From an uncultured Oscillospiraceae bacterium (GTDB taxonomy: Bacteria > Bacillota_A > Clostridia > Oscillospirales > Oscillospiraceae): a stretch of DNA of 5,348 nt. The DNA is taken from the NCBI GenBank assembly GCA_934667865.1, contig CAKUMR010000093.1, positions 1-5,348 of the forward strand, read 5' to 3'. The notes beneath the pieces were generated by a model. The model saw only the letters and a program-made list of their open reading frames with translations, was not told the origin of the DNA and did not search any database. A program made the translations under genes and the position numbers. Positions 1 to 5,348 of the stretch are shown here, in pieces (positions within the stretch are counted from its first letter, which is position 1; each line of letters starts with the position of its first letter).

Positions 1-535
1 CGTTCATGTCGCGCAGAACTTCCTCATAGGAATCCGGACGACCAGCCGCCTGCAATTCCAGCCAGCGGCGGCGCGCACGCACCTCTGCGGAGGCGGAAAG
101 AAAAATCTTGACATCCGCATCGGGCAGAACAACCGTCCCGATATCACGGCCGTCCATAATAACATTGTGCGTTTTCGCGACATCTCTCTGGGTATCGAGC
201 AGGAACTGCCGCACCGCAGGAAGCGCCGAAACCTTAGACGCAGCCGCCGAAACCTCCGGACTGCGGATCTGTGCGGTCAGATCCTCCTCGTTCAGGTAAA
301 CGTGCTGCACACCGTCCGGCGTCCATGCAAGACGCATCTGTATTCGGGGAAGCAGGACGGCTACGGCATCGCCATCCTCCGGCTGCACGCCCGCGCGGAG
401 AACCGCACAGGCAACCGCTCGGTAGATCGCGCCCGTATCAACATATACGAATCCCAGCGTCTGCGCGGCGCGGCGCGCCATGGTGCTTTTTCCGGCGCCC
501 GCCGGACCGTCGATAGCGACACTGTAATACTTCAT
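1..535 (-). CDS. cmk: Cytidylate (CMP/dCMP) kinase, 3' end beyond window
   Basis: Cytidylate kinase transfers phosphate from ATP to CMP or dCMP in the cytoplasm, feeding pyrimidine nucleotides into RNA, DNA and phospholipid synthesis. I translated the minus strand from the ATG at 535: 178 codons stay open to the left edge. Visible signatures are the P-loop GPAGAGKST (residues 10-18), the CMP-kinase motif VDTGAIYRA (32-40), and MDGRDIGTVVLPDADVKIFL (127-146), followed by an arginine-rich lid region (RARRRW, 153-158). The family is usually about 215-230 residues, so roughly 40-50 C-terminal residues lie outside the window. The start is fixed by AGGAG six bases upstream and by the family's usual N-terminus. 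It sits 58 bases after the flavoprotein gene and has its own promoter. Half of its valine codons (10 of 20) are GTT, which may reflect slightly less GC-biased codon use than its neighbours. Identification is near certain. Confidence 0.97.
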   Translation of the reverse strand, partial: MKYYSVAIDGPAGAGKSTMARRAAQTLGFVYVDTGAIYRAVACAVLRAGVQPEDGDAVAVLLPRIQMRLAWTPDGVQHVYLNEEDLTAQIRSPEVSAAASKVSALPAVRQFLLDTQRDVAKTHNVIMDGRDIGTVVLPDADVKIFLSASAEVRARRRWLELQAAGRPDSYEEVLRDMN

Positions 536-541
536 AGTCTT

Positions 542-546
542 CTCCT
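542..546 (-). promoter_or_regulatory. Ribosome binding site of cmk
   Basis: The minus strand reads AGGAG followed by a six-base spacer and ATG at 535. It is a near-consensus Shine-Dalgarno site at good spacing. It settles the cmk start, which gives the family's normal N-terminus just ahead of the P-loop. Confidence 0.85.
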
Positions 547-568
547 GTTTCAATCAAAAACTCTGTAT

Positions 569-597
569 ATTTTACCGCAGCAGCGGTGATTTGTCAA
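569..597 (-). promoter_or_regulatory. Vegetative (sigma-A type) promoter for cmk
   Basis: On the minus strand TTGACA (597-592) is followed by exactly 17 bases and TAAAAT (574-569). This is a perfect -35 box, ideal spacing, and a -10 box matching TATAAT at five of six positions. The -35 overlaps the TGA stop of the upstream flavoprotein gene (596-594). Transcription would be expected to begin near 560-563, giving a leader of about 25-28 bases that carries the AGGAG site. It is the only strong promoter I can see in the window, and it lets cmk and downstream genes be transcribed independently of the upstream operon. The match is seen directly; its activity is inferred. Confidence 0.8.
574..587. 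repeat. Short perfect inverted repeat inside the cmk promoter spacer
   Basis: ACCGC and GCGGT form a perfect 5-base-pair stem around the four-base loop AGCA (plus strand). It fills the spacer between the -35 and -10 boxes and its left edge is the first base of the -10 box. On neither strand is it followed directly by a T tract, so it is not a convincing terminator. It could be an operator half-site pair, a weak termination or processing hairpin for the upstream transcript, or chance. No role can be assigned from sequence. Confidence 0.4.
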
Positions 598-1862
598 TCG
601 CCGCTGCCGTAATTTTCAAGAAATGCCGCGCAGCCGCTCGCCGCCGCATAGCCCGTTGACCACGCGATCTGCAAGTTAAAGCCGCCCGTGTAGGCGTCGC
701 AGTCGATGACCTCGCCCGCGAAAAACAGGCCGGGCACCAGCTTGGACTGCATCGTTTTCGGGTCGATCTCGCGCACCGCGACACCGCCGCGCGTGACGAT
801 CGCCTCCGCGACCGGGCGCGTCCCGGAAACGGAGATTGCAAAGCGCTTTGTGTGCTCCAGAAGGGCACGCCGCTGCGCCTTTCCGAGGGAATTTGCGCGC
901 AGCGCGGGATCTATCCCACCCCGGGACAGCAGCACCGGGATCATGGAATGTGGATAGAGATCGGCCAGCGCGTTTTCCATGCTGCGGTTGCTGTATTTTT
1001 CAAAATCACGCAGAAAACGCGCATCCAGCGTCGCCTCGTCCAGCGCAGGCTTGAGATCGAGCAGGATCGTGTACGAGGCTCCCGGCTTCATATGCGCCGA
1101 GGCGGACAGCGCCATCGGCCCGGAAACACCGAAATGCGTGAAAAGAAGCTCGCCAAAATCCGAATACACCGTCTTTCCGCGGCTGTCGAGCAGGCGGAAT
1201 GCCGTGTTGCGTAAGGAAAGCCCCTGCATCTGCGCGCAGTCGGCGTCTTCGCTGACCAGCGGGACCAGAGAACCCGCGACGGGCGTGATCGTATGCCCCA
1301 GCGCGGCTGCCATGCGAAAGCCGTCGCCTGTAGAGCCGGTGAGCGGATAGGATGCGCCGCCCGTGCAGAGAAGCACTGCGCGGCAGGAGATTGTTTCCTC
1401 TGCCGTCTGCACGCCGCAAACCTGACCGTATTCCGTCAGAATGTGCTGCGCACTTCCCTGCCGGTGCTGCACGCCGGCGGCGTGCATGGCGCACGTCAGA
1501 GCATTCAGAACGTCCATGGAACGGTCGGAAACCGGGAAAACACGGTTGCCGCGCTCCGTTTTCAGCGCGCAGCCGTTTCCCTCGAAGAAGGCCATCGCCG
1601 CCTCCGGCGGGAAGGCATACACGCTGCTGTAGAGAAAGCGCCCGTTGCGCGGGACGTTTTTAAGGACCTCCTCCGGCGGGCAGTTGTTTGTTACGTTGCA
1701 CCTTCCCTTGCCGGTGATCAGCAGTTTTTTGCCGCAGGCGGGGTTCTTTTCCAGCAGCAGCACGCGCAGACCGTGCCGAGCCGCCTGAATGGACGCGAAC
1801 ATTCCCGCCGCGCCGCCGCCGATCACGACGACATCAGCCGTCGACTTTTTCGTAAACGCCAT
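594..1862 (-). CDS. NAD(P)/FAD-dependent oxidoreductase, HI0933/YhiN family
   Basis: A 422-residue cytoplasmic flavoprotein of the HI0933/YhiN family, often annotated as BaiN-like or aminoacetone oxidase-like; the physiological substrate of most members is unknown. The dinucleotide-binding motif GGGAAG is at residues 15-20, with the adenine-ribose acidic residue in LLLEKN (35-40). Family motifs follow: KLLITGKGRCNVTNN (46-60), GGASYPLTGSTGDG (168-181), LFTHFGVSGP (240-249), VTRGGV (356-361) and the C-terminal FAD block GLFFAGEVIDCDAYTGGFN (378-396). Length is normal for the family and nothing looks broken. The start lies 29 bases inside the regulator gene. Upstream there is only a weak ribosome site (GTGGGA, or GGAAAGAG further away), so translation probably depends on ribosomes from the preceding gene. 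The family call is secure. The BaiN bile-acid role should not be assumed, since no other bai genes are present. Confidence 0.93.
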   Translation of the reverse strand: MAFTKKSTADVVVIGGGAAGMFASIQAARHGLRVLLLEKNPACGKKLLITGKGRCNVTNNCPPEEVLKNVPRNGRFLYSSVYAFPPEAAMAFFEGNGCALKTERGNRVFPVSDRSMDVLNALTCAMHAAGVQHRQGSAQHILTEYGQVCGVQTAEETISCRAVLLCTGGASYPLTGSTGDGFRMAAALGHTITPVAGSLVPLVSEDADCAQMQGLSLRNTAFRLLDSRGKTVYSDFGELLFTHFGVSGPMALSASAHMKPGASYTILLDLKPALDEATLDARFLRDFEKYSNRSMENALADLYPHSMIPVLLSRGGIDPALRANSLGKAQRRALLEHTKRFAISVSGTRPVAEAIVTRGGVAVREIDPKTMQSKLVPGLFFAGEVIDCDAYTGGFNLQIAWSTGYAAASGCAAFLENYGSGD

Positions 1863-2697
1863 AGCGATCCCACACTCTTTCCAGACTGTCGAGCGTCTTG
1901 GTGACCTCCTGCCGGCGGCGGGAAGCGACGGCGACGATCAGCGCATTGATCAGGCTCATGGGCGCGACCAGCGAGTCCACGAGGGAAACCATGTCGCTCT
2001 TCGCCGTCAGGAGATAATCCGCACTCTGCGCGATGGGCGCAGTTTCACAGTCGGTCAGGGCAATGACCTGCGCGCCCGCGCTGGCGCAGTATTGCAGCGC
2101 CTTGGAGGTGGCCGTGGAGTAGCGCGGGAAGCTGATACCGACCACGGCATCCTGCGGCGCGACATGAACGATCTTTTCAAACATCTCGCTCTCGGACGCG
2201 CCCGTGACCACGCGCACGTCTTCAAACATATAGTTCAGGTAATAGCCGAAAAATTCCGCCAGCGCCGCGGAGGAGCGAACACCGAGAATATAGACCCGCC
2301 GCGCCGACAGAAGCGCATCCACCGCTCCCGCAAAGGCCGTGCGGTCGATGCTGTCCATGGAGGCGCGCAGCTTGTCCATATCGGACTGCAAAATGGTCGT
2401 AAGGATGTCCTGCTCTCCCAGCCGCTCGCTGGAAACCTCGATGCGCTGCACGGCCGTCAGACGATTGAGGACCATCTCCTGCAGCGCCTTCTGCATGGCA
2501 GGATAGCCGTCGTAGCCCAGCTCCGCAGCAAAACGGACGACCGTGGACTCCGAAACATTGACCGTCCTGCCCAGCGTCCCCGCCGTCTGGAAGGCGGCCT
2601 TGTCATAGGATTCCAAAATATAGGCGGCAATGCGTTTCTGTCCCTTGGAAAAACCGCTCATTTTGTTATGTATACAACTCAAAATATCAGCAGTCAT
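1834..2697 (-). CDS. MurR/RpiR-family transcriptional regulator (HTH + SIS domain)
   Basis: A 287-residue DNA-binding regulator. Residues about 1-77 form the RpiR-type helix-turn-helix domain, with the recognition region around VNVSESTVVRFAAELGYDGY (46-65). Residues about 120-255 form a SIS (sugar isomerase) domain. Its phosphosugar-binding signatures are VYILGVRSSAALAEF (135-149) and ISFPRYSTATSKAL (188-201), with the later SLVAPMSLINALI (242-254) typical of this subclass. Family members sense phosphorylated sugars such as MurNAc-6-phosphate, or other phosphorylated ligands, and repress or activate catabolic genes. No sugar-catabolic gene is present here, so ligand and targets are unknown. 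It begins 3 bases after the rluB stop, with GGGG eight bases before the ATG, and its last 29 bases overlap the flavoprotein gene. This implies co-translation with both neighbours. A link to cell-wall sugar sensing through nearby dacB is possible but speculative. The family call is secure. Confidence 0.93.
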   Translation of the reverse strand: MTADILSCIHNKMSGFSKGQKRIAAYILESYDKAAFQTAGTLGRTVNVSESTVVRFAAELGYDGYPAMQKALQEMVLNRLTAVQRIEVSSERLGEQDILTTILQSDMDKLRASMDSIDRTAFAGAVDALLSARRVYILGVRSSAALAEFFGYYLNYMFEDVRVVTGASESEMFEKIVHVAPQDAVVGISFPRYSTATSKALQYCASAGAQVIALTDCETAPIAQSADYLLTAKSDMVSLVDSLVAPMSLINALIVAVASRRRQEVTKTLDSLERVWDRYGVYEKVDG

Positions 2698-2700
2698 GGC

Positions 2701-3405
2701 TCATTCCCCATTCAAACTTTCAATTTCTTCTTTGGTCAGTTCGCGCCATTTTCCGGAAGGGAGCGTTCCGAGCCGGAGCGTTCCCTCCTGCGTCCGGCGC
2801 AGACGCAGCACGCGAAGGCCCGCCGCCTCGCACATCCGGCGAATCTGGCGGTTGCGCCCCTCATGGATCGTGATCTCAAACACGGCGCGGCTTCCTTCGC
2901 CGCGCAGCAGGCGCACGGACGGCGGATAGATGCGGTAGCCGTCGAGCACGATGGGCCGCGCAAGGAGGACTTCCCCTCCCCGCCAGTCGCCCTCGACCGT
3001 GACCTCATAGGTCTTGCCGACATTGGCGCGCGGGTGCATCAGCCGGTCGGCAAGTTCCCCGTCATTGGTAAAAAGCAGGAGCCCTTCGGAATCATAGTCC
3101 AGCCGCCCGACCGGGTAGACCCGGCAGCCGCAGTCCACCAGCGAGGCGGCAGTCTTGCGGTTCTTTTCATCCTTCAGGGTCGTCACATAGCCGCGCGGCT
3201 TGTTGAGCATCAGATATTTTTTCTCCGGCAGAGGCGGCAGCGGCACACCGTCCACCTCAATGCGGTCCGCGTCCGGGTCCGCGGAAGCGCCCAGCGCGCA
3301 GACCGCTCCGTTGACGCGCACACGCCCGGCACGGATCCAGTCCTCCGCTGTCCGGCGTGAGGCCAGCCCCCGCGCGGACAGGATCTTTTGTACTCGTTCT
3401 TTCAT
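2701..3405 (-). CDS. rluB: 23S rRNA pseudouridine synthase, RluB/RsuA family
   Basis: Isomerises a uridine of 23S rRNA to pseudouridine; in E. coli RluB acts on U2605 near the peptidyl-transferase centre. The 234-residue protein starts with an S4 RNA-binding domain (about residues 1-50, including LASRRTAEDWIRAGRVRVNG at 14-33). The catalytic domain follows, with the RsuA/RluB signature GRLDYDSEGLLLFTNDG (100-116) and catalytic aspartate D103. The motif HEGRNRQIRRMCEA (181-194) is also typical. Length is normal. The start overlaps the dacB stop as ATGA, with GGGGAGAGG (3418-3410) just upstream as ribosome site, so the two genes are translationally coupled. A gene of this family lies downstream of scpB and dacB in B. 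subtilis too, supporting RluB over RsuA or RluE/F. The exact target base is inferred from homology. Confidence 0.95.
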   Translation of the reverse strand: MKERVQKILSARGLASRRTAEDWIRAGRVRVNGAVCALGASADPDADRIEVDGVPLPPLPEKKYLMLNKPRGYVTTLKDEKNRKTAASLVDCGCRVYPVGRLDYDSEGLLLFTNDGELADRLMHPRANVGKTYEVTVEGDWRGGEVLLARPIVLDGYRIYPPSVRLLRGEGSRAVFEITIHEGRNRQIRRMCEAAGLRVLRLRRTQEGTLRLGTLPSGKWRELTKEEIESLNGE

Positions 3406-4436
3406 GTTTCCTCTCCCCAGAGAAGCGGAATGGTTCCCACGCAGGTCTCCCCGACCCAGACGCTGCCGAAGCCGGCTGGCATCCCCGGCGCGCCCGCGCA
3501 GAAGGCGCAGCGCGGATAACTGACGCGCACCACGACTGCTTCGTCCTCGCGCAGGAAGCAGGAAAAGTCCTGCCCCGCCGTCAGTGCGGCGCGGCTGCCG
3601 TCCATCAGCGTGAGCTCCGCGGCGTATGCGCCCTTTTGCAGGGCGGTGCGCGTTTCATAGAGGGAAAAGCCGTAGGCATACAGCGCCGCGTGGTCGCGCC
3701 AGTCGTCGCAGTCGTTGATCGTCACGGCGATCATCCTGCGCCCGCCGCGCTCGACCGCGCTGACCAGAATTCGCCCAGCCGCGCGGGTAAAGCCGGTCTT
3801 GACGCCGATGGCGCCCTCCAGCGACCACAGGAGCTTATTGTGATTGGTCAGGCAGCGCTCGCCCACGCGGATGCTTTTCGTGGACACGACCTGCAAAAAG
3901 GCCGGCTCCCGCAGCGCACCGCGCGTCAGAAGTGCCAGATCGCGCGCCGTGGAATAGTTGTTCTCATCGTCCAGCCCGTTTGGATTGGCGAAGTGCGTGT
4001 TGCGCAGCTCCATACGCTGCGCCGTTTCGTTCATCCAGCCGACAAAGCGCGCAAGGCTTCCCGCCGTGCAGAGGGCAAGCGCAACCGCTGCGTCGTTGCC
4101 GGAGCGCAGCATCATGCCGTAAAGCAGGTCGCGCAGCGTCAGCTCCTCCCCGGCCTTGAGGTACATGGAGGAGCCTTCGATCCCCGTCGCCTCCGCCGGG
4201 ATACGGACACGCCGGTCGAGGTCGCAGCGCTGCACGACGACCAGCGCCGTCATGATCTTGGTCGTACTTGCGATCAGCGACGGTGTGTCGCAGTTCTTTT
4301 CCGCCAGCACCATGCCGGTGTCTGCGTCCATCAGGAGCATGGACCTTGCGCTGGTGGCCGGCGCCGCGGCACATTGCAGAGATAAAACAACGGCAGCAAC
4401 GAGAGCGGCTGCCGCTGCGGTCATACGCCGAAGCAT
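3402..4436 (-). CDS. dacB: Exported D-alanyl-D-alanine carboxypeptidase (low-molecular-weight PBP, DacB/DacF type)
   Basis: Serine D,D-carboxypeptidase that removes the terminal D-Ala from peptidoglycan stem peptides outside the membrane, limiting cross-linking. All three penicillin-binding motifs are intact: STTK (57-60, nucleophile S57), SGN (112-114) and KTG (213-215). HFANPNGLDDENNYSTARDL (148-167) is a further family hallmark. Residues 1-30 look like a Sec signal peptide: LRR, a hydrophobic alanine/valine/leucine run, and probable cleavage near 27-30. Glutamine before C22 argues against a lipobox. The protein is 344 residues against about 380-390 for B. subtilis DacB and DacF. It ends soon after a short C-terminal beta domain, and I see no amphipathic anchor helix. 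Nine cysteines follow the signal region, including CAFC at 310-313. Its place between scpB and rluB matches B. subtilis dacB, a sporulation gene shaping cortex, so I use that symbol; DacF is the alternative. Confidence 0.93.
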   Translation of the reverse strand: MLRRMTAAAAALVAAVVLSLQCAAAPATSARSMLLMDADTGMVLAEKNCDTPSLIASTTKIMTALVVVQRCDLDRRVRIPAEATGIEGSSMYLKAGEELTLRDLLYGMMLRSGNDAAVALALCTAGSLARFVGWMNETAQRMELRNTHFANPNGLDDENNYSTARDLALLTRGALREPAFLQVVSTKSIRVGERCLTNHNKLLWSLEGAIGVKTGFTRAAGRILVSAVERGGRRMIAVTINDCDDWRDHAALYAYGFSLYETRTALQKGAYAAELTLMDGSRAALTAGQDFSCFLREDEAVVVRVSYPRCAFCAGAPGMPAGFGSVWVGETCVGTIPLLWGEET

Positions 4437-4438
4437 TT

Positions 4439-4476
4439 TACATCACCCCGGACAGTATTCGCATCCGGGGGATGTA
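4439..4476 (-). promoter_or_regulatory. Imperfect inverted repeat (RNA hairpin) sequestering the dacB ribosome binding site
   Basis: In the 49-base gap before dacB, the minus-strand RNA can fold into a 13-base-pair hairpin: TACATC and CCCCGGA (5' arm) pair with TCCGGGG and GATGTA (3' arm). There is a single bulged T at 4445 and an 11-base loop (4453-4463). The 3' arm contains GGGGTGAT, an excellent Shine-Dalgarno sequence, and ends two bases before the dacB ATG (4436). No T tract follows on either strand, so it is unlikely to be a rho-independent terminator. The plain reading is a translational control element limiting dacB expression unless opened by a moving ribosome, a protein or another RNA. 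A DNA operator is an alternative. The structure is seen directly; the function is inferred. Confidence 0.6.
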
Positions 4477-4485
4477 TCATGCGTG

Positions 4486-4872
4486 TCAAATCTCGGAATC
4501 TTCCGTCTTTCGGCTCTGCACCAGATCTGAAATTTTATCGACCAGCACGGGGAACTGCTCGACCATTCGCTCGACGGCGTTGCTCGCCGGCTCCGCAATG
4601 GGCAGCACCCGCACACGCTCACCCTGAAGGACAAGGAAGGCCACGGGAACGATCTTCACGCCGCAGCCTGCGCCGCCGCCGAAAGCGCCGCTCTGGGTCT
4701 TGGTCGGGATATCGGAGCCTCCGGAGGCCATTCCGAAGGAGATCTTGGAGATCGGGATGAGGGTCGTTCCCTCGCCCGCCTGAATGGGCGTACCGACGAC
4801 GGTATTGGCGTCGACCATCTCGCGCACCTTGGACATGGATGCGCCAAGAAGTTCATTGATGTTCTGGCTCAT
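4486..4872 (-). CDS. ytfJ: GerW/YtfJ-family sporulation protein
   Basis: A 128-residue member of the GerW (YtfJ) family. The B. subtilis protein is made in the forespore and is needed for normal spore germination with L-alanine; its biochemical activity is unknown. The family core is complete: VDANTVVGTPIQAGEGTTLI (20-39), PISKISFGMASGGSD (40-54), the glycine-rich FGGGAGCGVKIVPVAFLV (64-81), then a helical C-terminus (98-120). I see no signal peptide or membrane segment. The frame is open 47 codons further upstream, but I chose the ATG at 4872. AAGGAAGG precedes it by eight bases, and the longer N-terminus would lie entirely within scpB and look nothing like the family. It overlaps the scpB end by 20 bases. 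Residue C70 in the glycine-rich segment is a small oddity. The family is usually a marker of endospore formers. Confidence 0.94.
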   Translation of the reverse strand: MSQNINELLGASMSKVREMVDANTVVGTPIQAGEGTTLIPISKISFGMASGGSDIPTKTQSGAFGGGAGCGVKIVPVAFLVLQGERVRVLPIAEPASNAVERMVEQFPVLVDKISDLVQSRKTEDSEI

Positions 4873-5348
4873 TTTCCGTACCTTCCTTTTCTGTGATTTC
4901 CCGCTTGGAAAACTGCATTTTTTCGATTTCGGGCAGCTCATCCAGACTCTCCAGTCCGAACGTCCGCAAAAAGTCCGGCGTCGTCCGGTAGAGAATGGGG
5001 CGGCCGGGCACATTCAAGCGGCCGCATTCCTCGATCAGCTGCTTGCCCAGCAGCGCGGACACCGAATAGGAGCTGTCCACGCCGCGAATCTGCTCCACAT
5101 AGGCCTTCGTGGCCGGCTGGTAATAGGCGATGATCGTCAGGGTCTCCAGCTGGGAGGCCGAGAGCTTCGGCGGCTTGCGCGTCTCCAGTGCCTTCGTAAC
5201 GTGTTCCGCCATCTCCCCGGAGGAACACATCTGGTAGGCCTTGCCAAGATGCACGATGCGCACGCCGCGGCGGTCATAGGACAGCTCGTCGATCAGCTCG
5301 CGCGCCGCCCGGTCGATCTCGTCCGGGTCACATTCCAGCGCTTTGGAC
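4853..5348 (-). CDS. scpB: Segregation and condensation protein B, 5' end beyond window
   Basis: ScpB is the kleisin-associated subunit of the SMC-ScpA-ScpB complex that organises and segregates the chromosome; it binds ScpA as a dimer of winged-helix domains. The frame is open to the right edge: 164 residues are visible, beginning SKALECDPDEIDRAARELID. The only early start-like codon, a GTG at 5263, is internal because conserved sequence continues upstream of it. The first winged helix is partly visible (RRGVRIVHLGKAYQM, segment residues 26-40). The second runs from LSASQLETLTIIAYYQP through the strongly conserved GRLNVPGRPILYRTTPDFLR. A short charged tail follows. B. subtilis ScpB is 197 residues, so perhaps 20-35 N-terminal residues are missing here. 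ScpA is expected just upstream, outside the window. The last 20 bases are shared with ytfJ. Confidence 0.95.
   Translation of the reverse strand, partial: SKALECDPDEIDRAARELIDELSYDRRGVRIVHLGKAYQMCSSGEMAEHVTKALETRKPPKLSASQLETLTIIAYYQPATKAYVEQIRGVDSSYSVSALLGKQLIEECGRLNVPGRPILYRTTPDFLRTFGLESLDELPEIEKMQFSKREITEKEGTENEPEHQ
4881..4888 (-). promoter_or_regulatory. Ribosome binding site that fixes the ytfJ start
   Basis: The minus strand reads AAGGAAGG followed by eight bases and the ATG at 4872. It lies inside the 3' end of scpB. It supports the 128-residue ytfJ product rather than the longer open frame beginning at 5013. Confidence 0.75.

Noticed and set aside
574..587. Terminator after the flavoprotein gene
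   Set aside because: The stem is only five base pairs and is followed on the minus strand by AAAATA rather than a T tract; the nearest T run is well downstream.
167..589. Plus-strand open frames opposite cmk
   Set aside because: The minus strand encodes an unmistakable CMP kinase; the plus-strand products have no recognisable features.
594..1862. Bile-acid 7-dehydroxylation gene baiN
   Set aside because: The HI0933 family is widespread and mostly uncharacterised, and no other bai gene is visible, so a bile-acid role is unsupported.
2669..2695. Possible internal promoter at the start of the regulator gene (ATGACT, 17 bases, TATACA; TGTATACA palindrome)
   Set aside because: Both boxes match only four of six positions, the site is inside coding sequence, and the first good ATG downstream would lie almost at the transcript start.
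1789..3360. Plus-strand open frame of 523 codons opposite the regulator and rluB
   Set aside because: Both opposing minus-strand frames are clear, conserved genes. The plus-strand product is rich in Arg, His, Gln and Ala with no recognisable motif, as expected for an antisense shadow in GC-rich DNA.
3357..4385. Plus-strand open frame of 342 codons opposite dacB
   Set aside because: Lies antisense to an intact carboxypeptidase with all catalytic motifs, and has low-complexity, motif-free composition; a shadow frame.
4484..4489. TTGACA on the minus strand overlapping the ytfJ stop, as a possible dacB promoter -35 box
   Set aside because: At 16-18 base spacing the sequence is GC-rich (around GGATGC) with no resemblance to a -10 box.
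4873..5013. Longer N-terminus for YtfJ starting at 5013
   Set aside because: Those 47 codons are the shifted frame of conserved scpB sequence, are Cys/Arg/Ser-rich, and a good ribosome site precedes the ATG at 4872.

Overview
This window is a dense run of seven genes, all on the minus strand. From upstream (right edge) to downstream (left edge) they are: scpB (5' end off the window), ytfJ/gerW, dacB, rluB, a MurR/RpiR-family regulator, a HI0933-family flavoprotein, and cmk (3' end off the window). The DNA looks GC-rich, and codon third positions favour G/C. GerW, a spore-type D,D-carboxypeptidase and ScpB in one cluster point to a GC-rich, spore-forming lineage of Clostridia. Oscillospirales is my best guess; this is inferred from gene content and order, not from a database search.

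Right part (3402-5348): scpB (chromosome condensation) overlaps ytfJ (spore germination) by 20 bases. A 49-base gap follows, then dacB (peptidoglycan trimming). That gap holds a strong imperfect inverted repeat which buries the dacB Shine-Dalgarno sequence. Middle (1834-3405): dacB overlaps rluB (23S rRNA pseudouridylation) through ATGA. rluB is followed after 3 bases by the RpiR-type regulator. Left part (1-1862): the flavoprotein gene starts 29 bases inside the regulator gene. After its stop codon comes a near-consensus vegetative promoter, a short leader and cmk.

The order scpB-dacB-rluB matches the arrangement I recall from Bacillus subtilis, where spmA and spmB lie between dacB and rluB; here they are absent. 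The spacing suggests one main operon from scpB to the flavoprotein, with cmk and anything beyond it able to fire from its own promoter. Chromosome segregation, spore envelope and germination, ribosome modification and nucleotide metabolism are thus linked by position rather than forming one pathway.

I see no tRNA, rRNA, CRISPR array, mobile element or convincing rho-independent terminator. No stretch over 60 bases is gene-free. I find no sign of a wholly new system. The most interesting items are the dacB leader hairpin, the cmk promoter with a palindromic spacer, the regulator wired into a housekeeping operon, and the cysteine-rich, short DacB.
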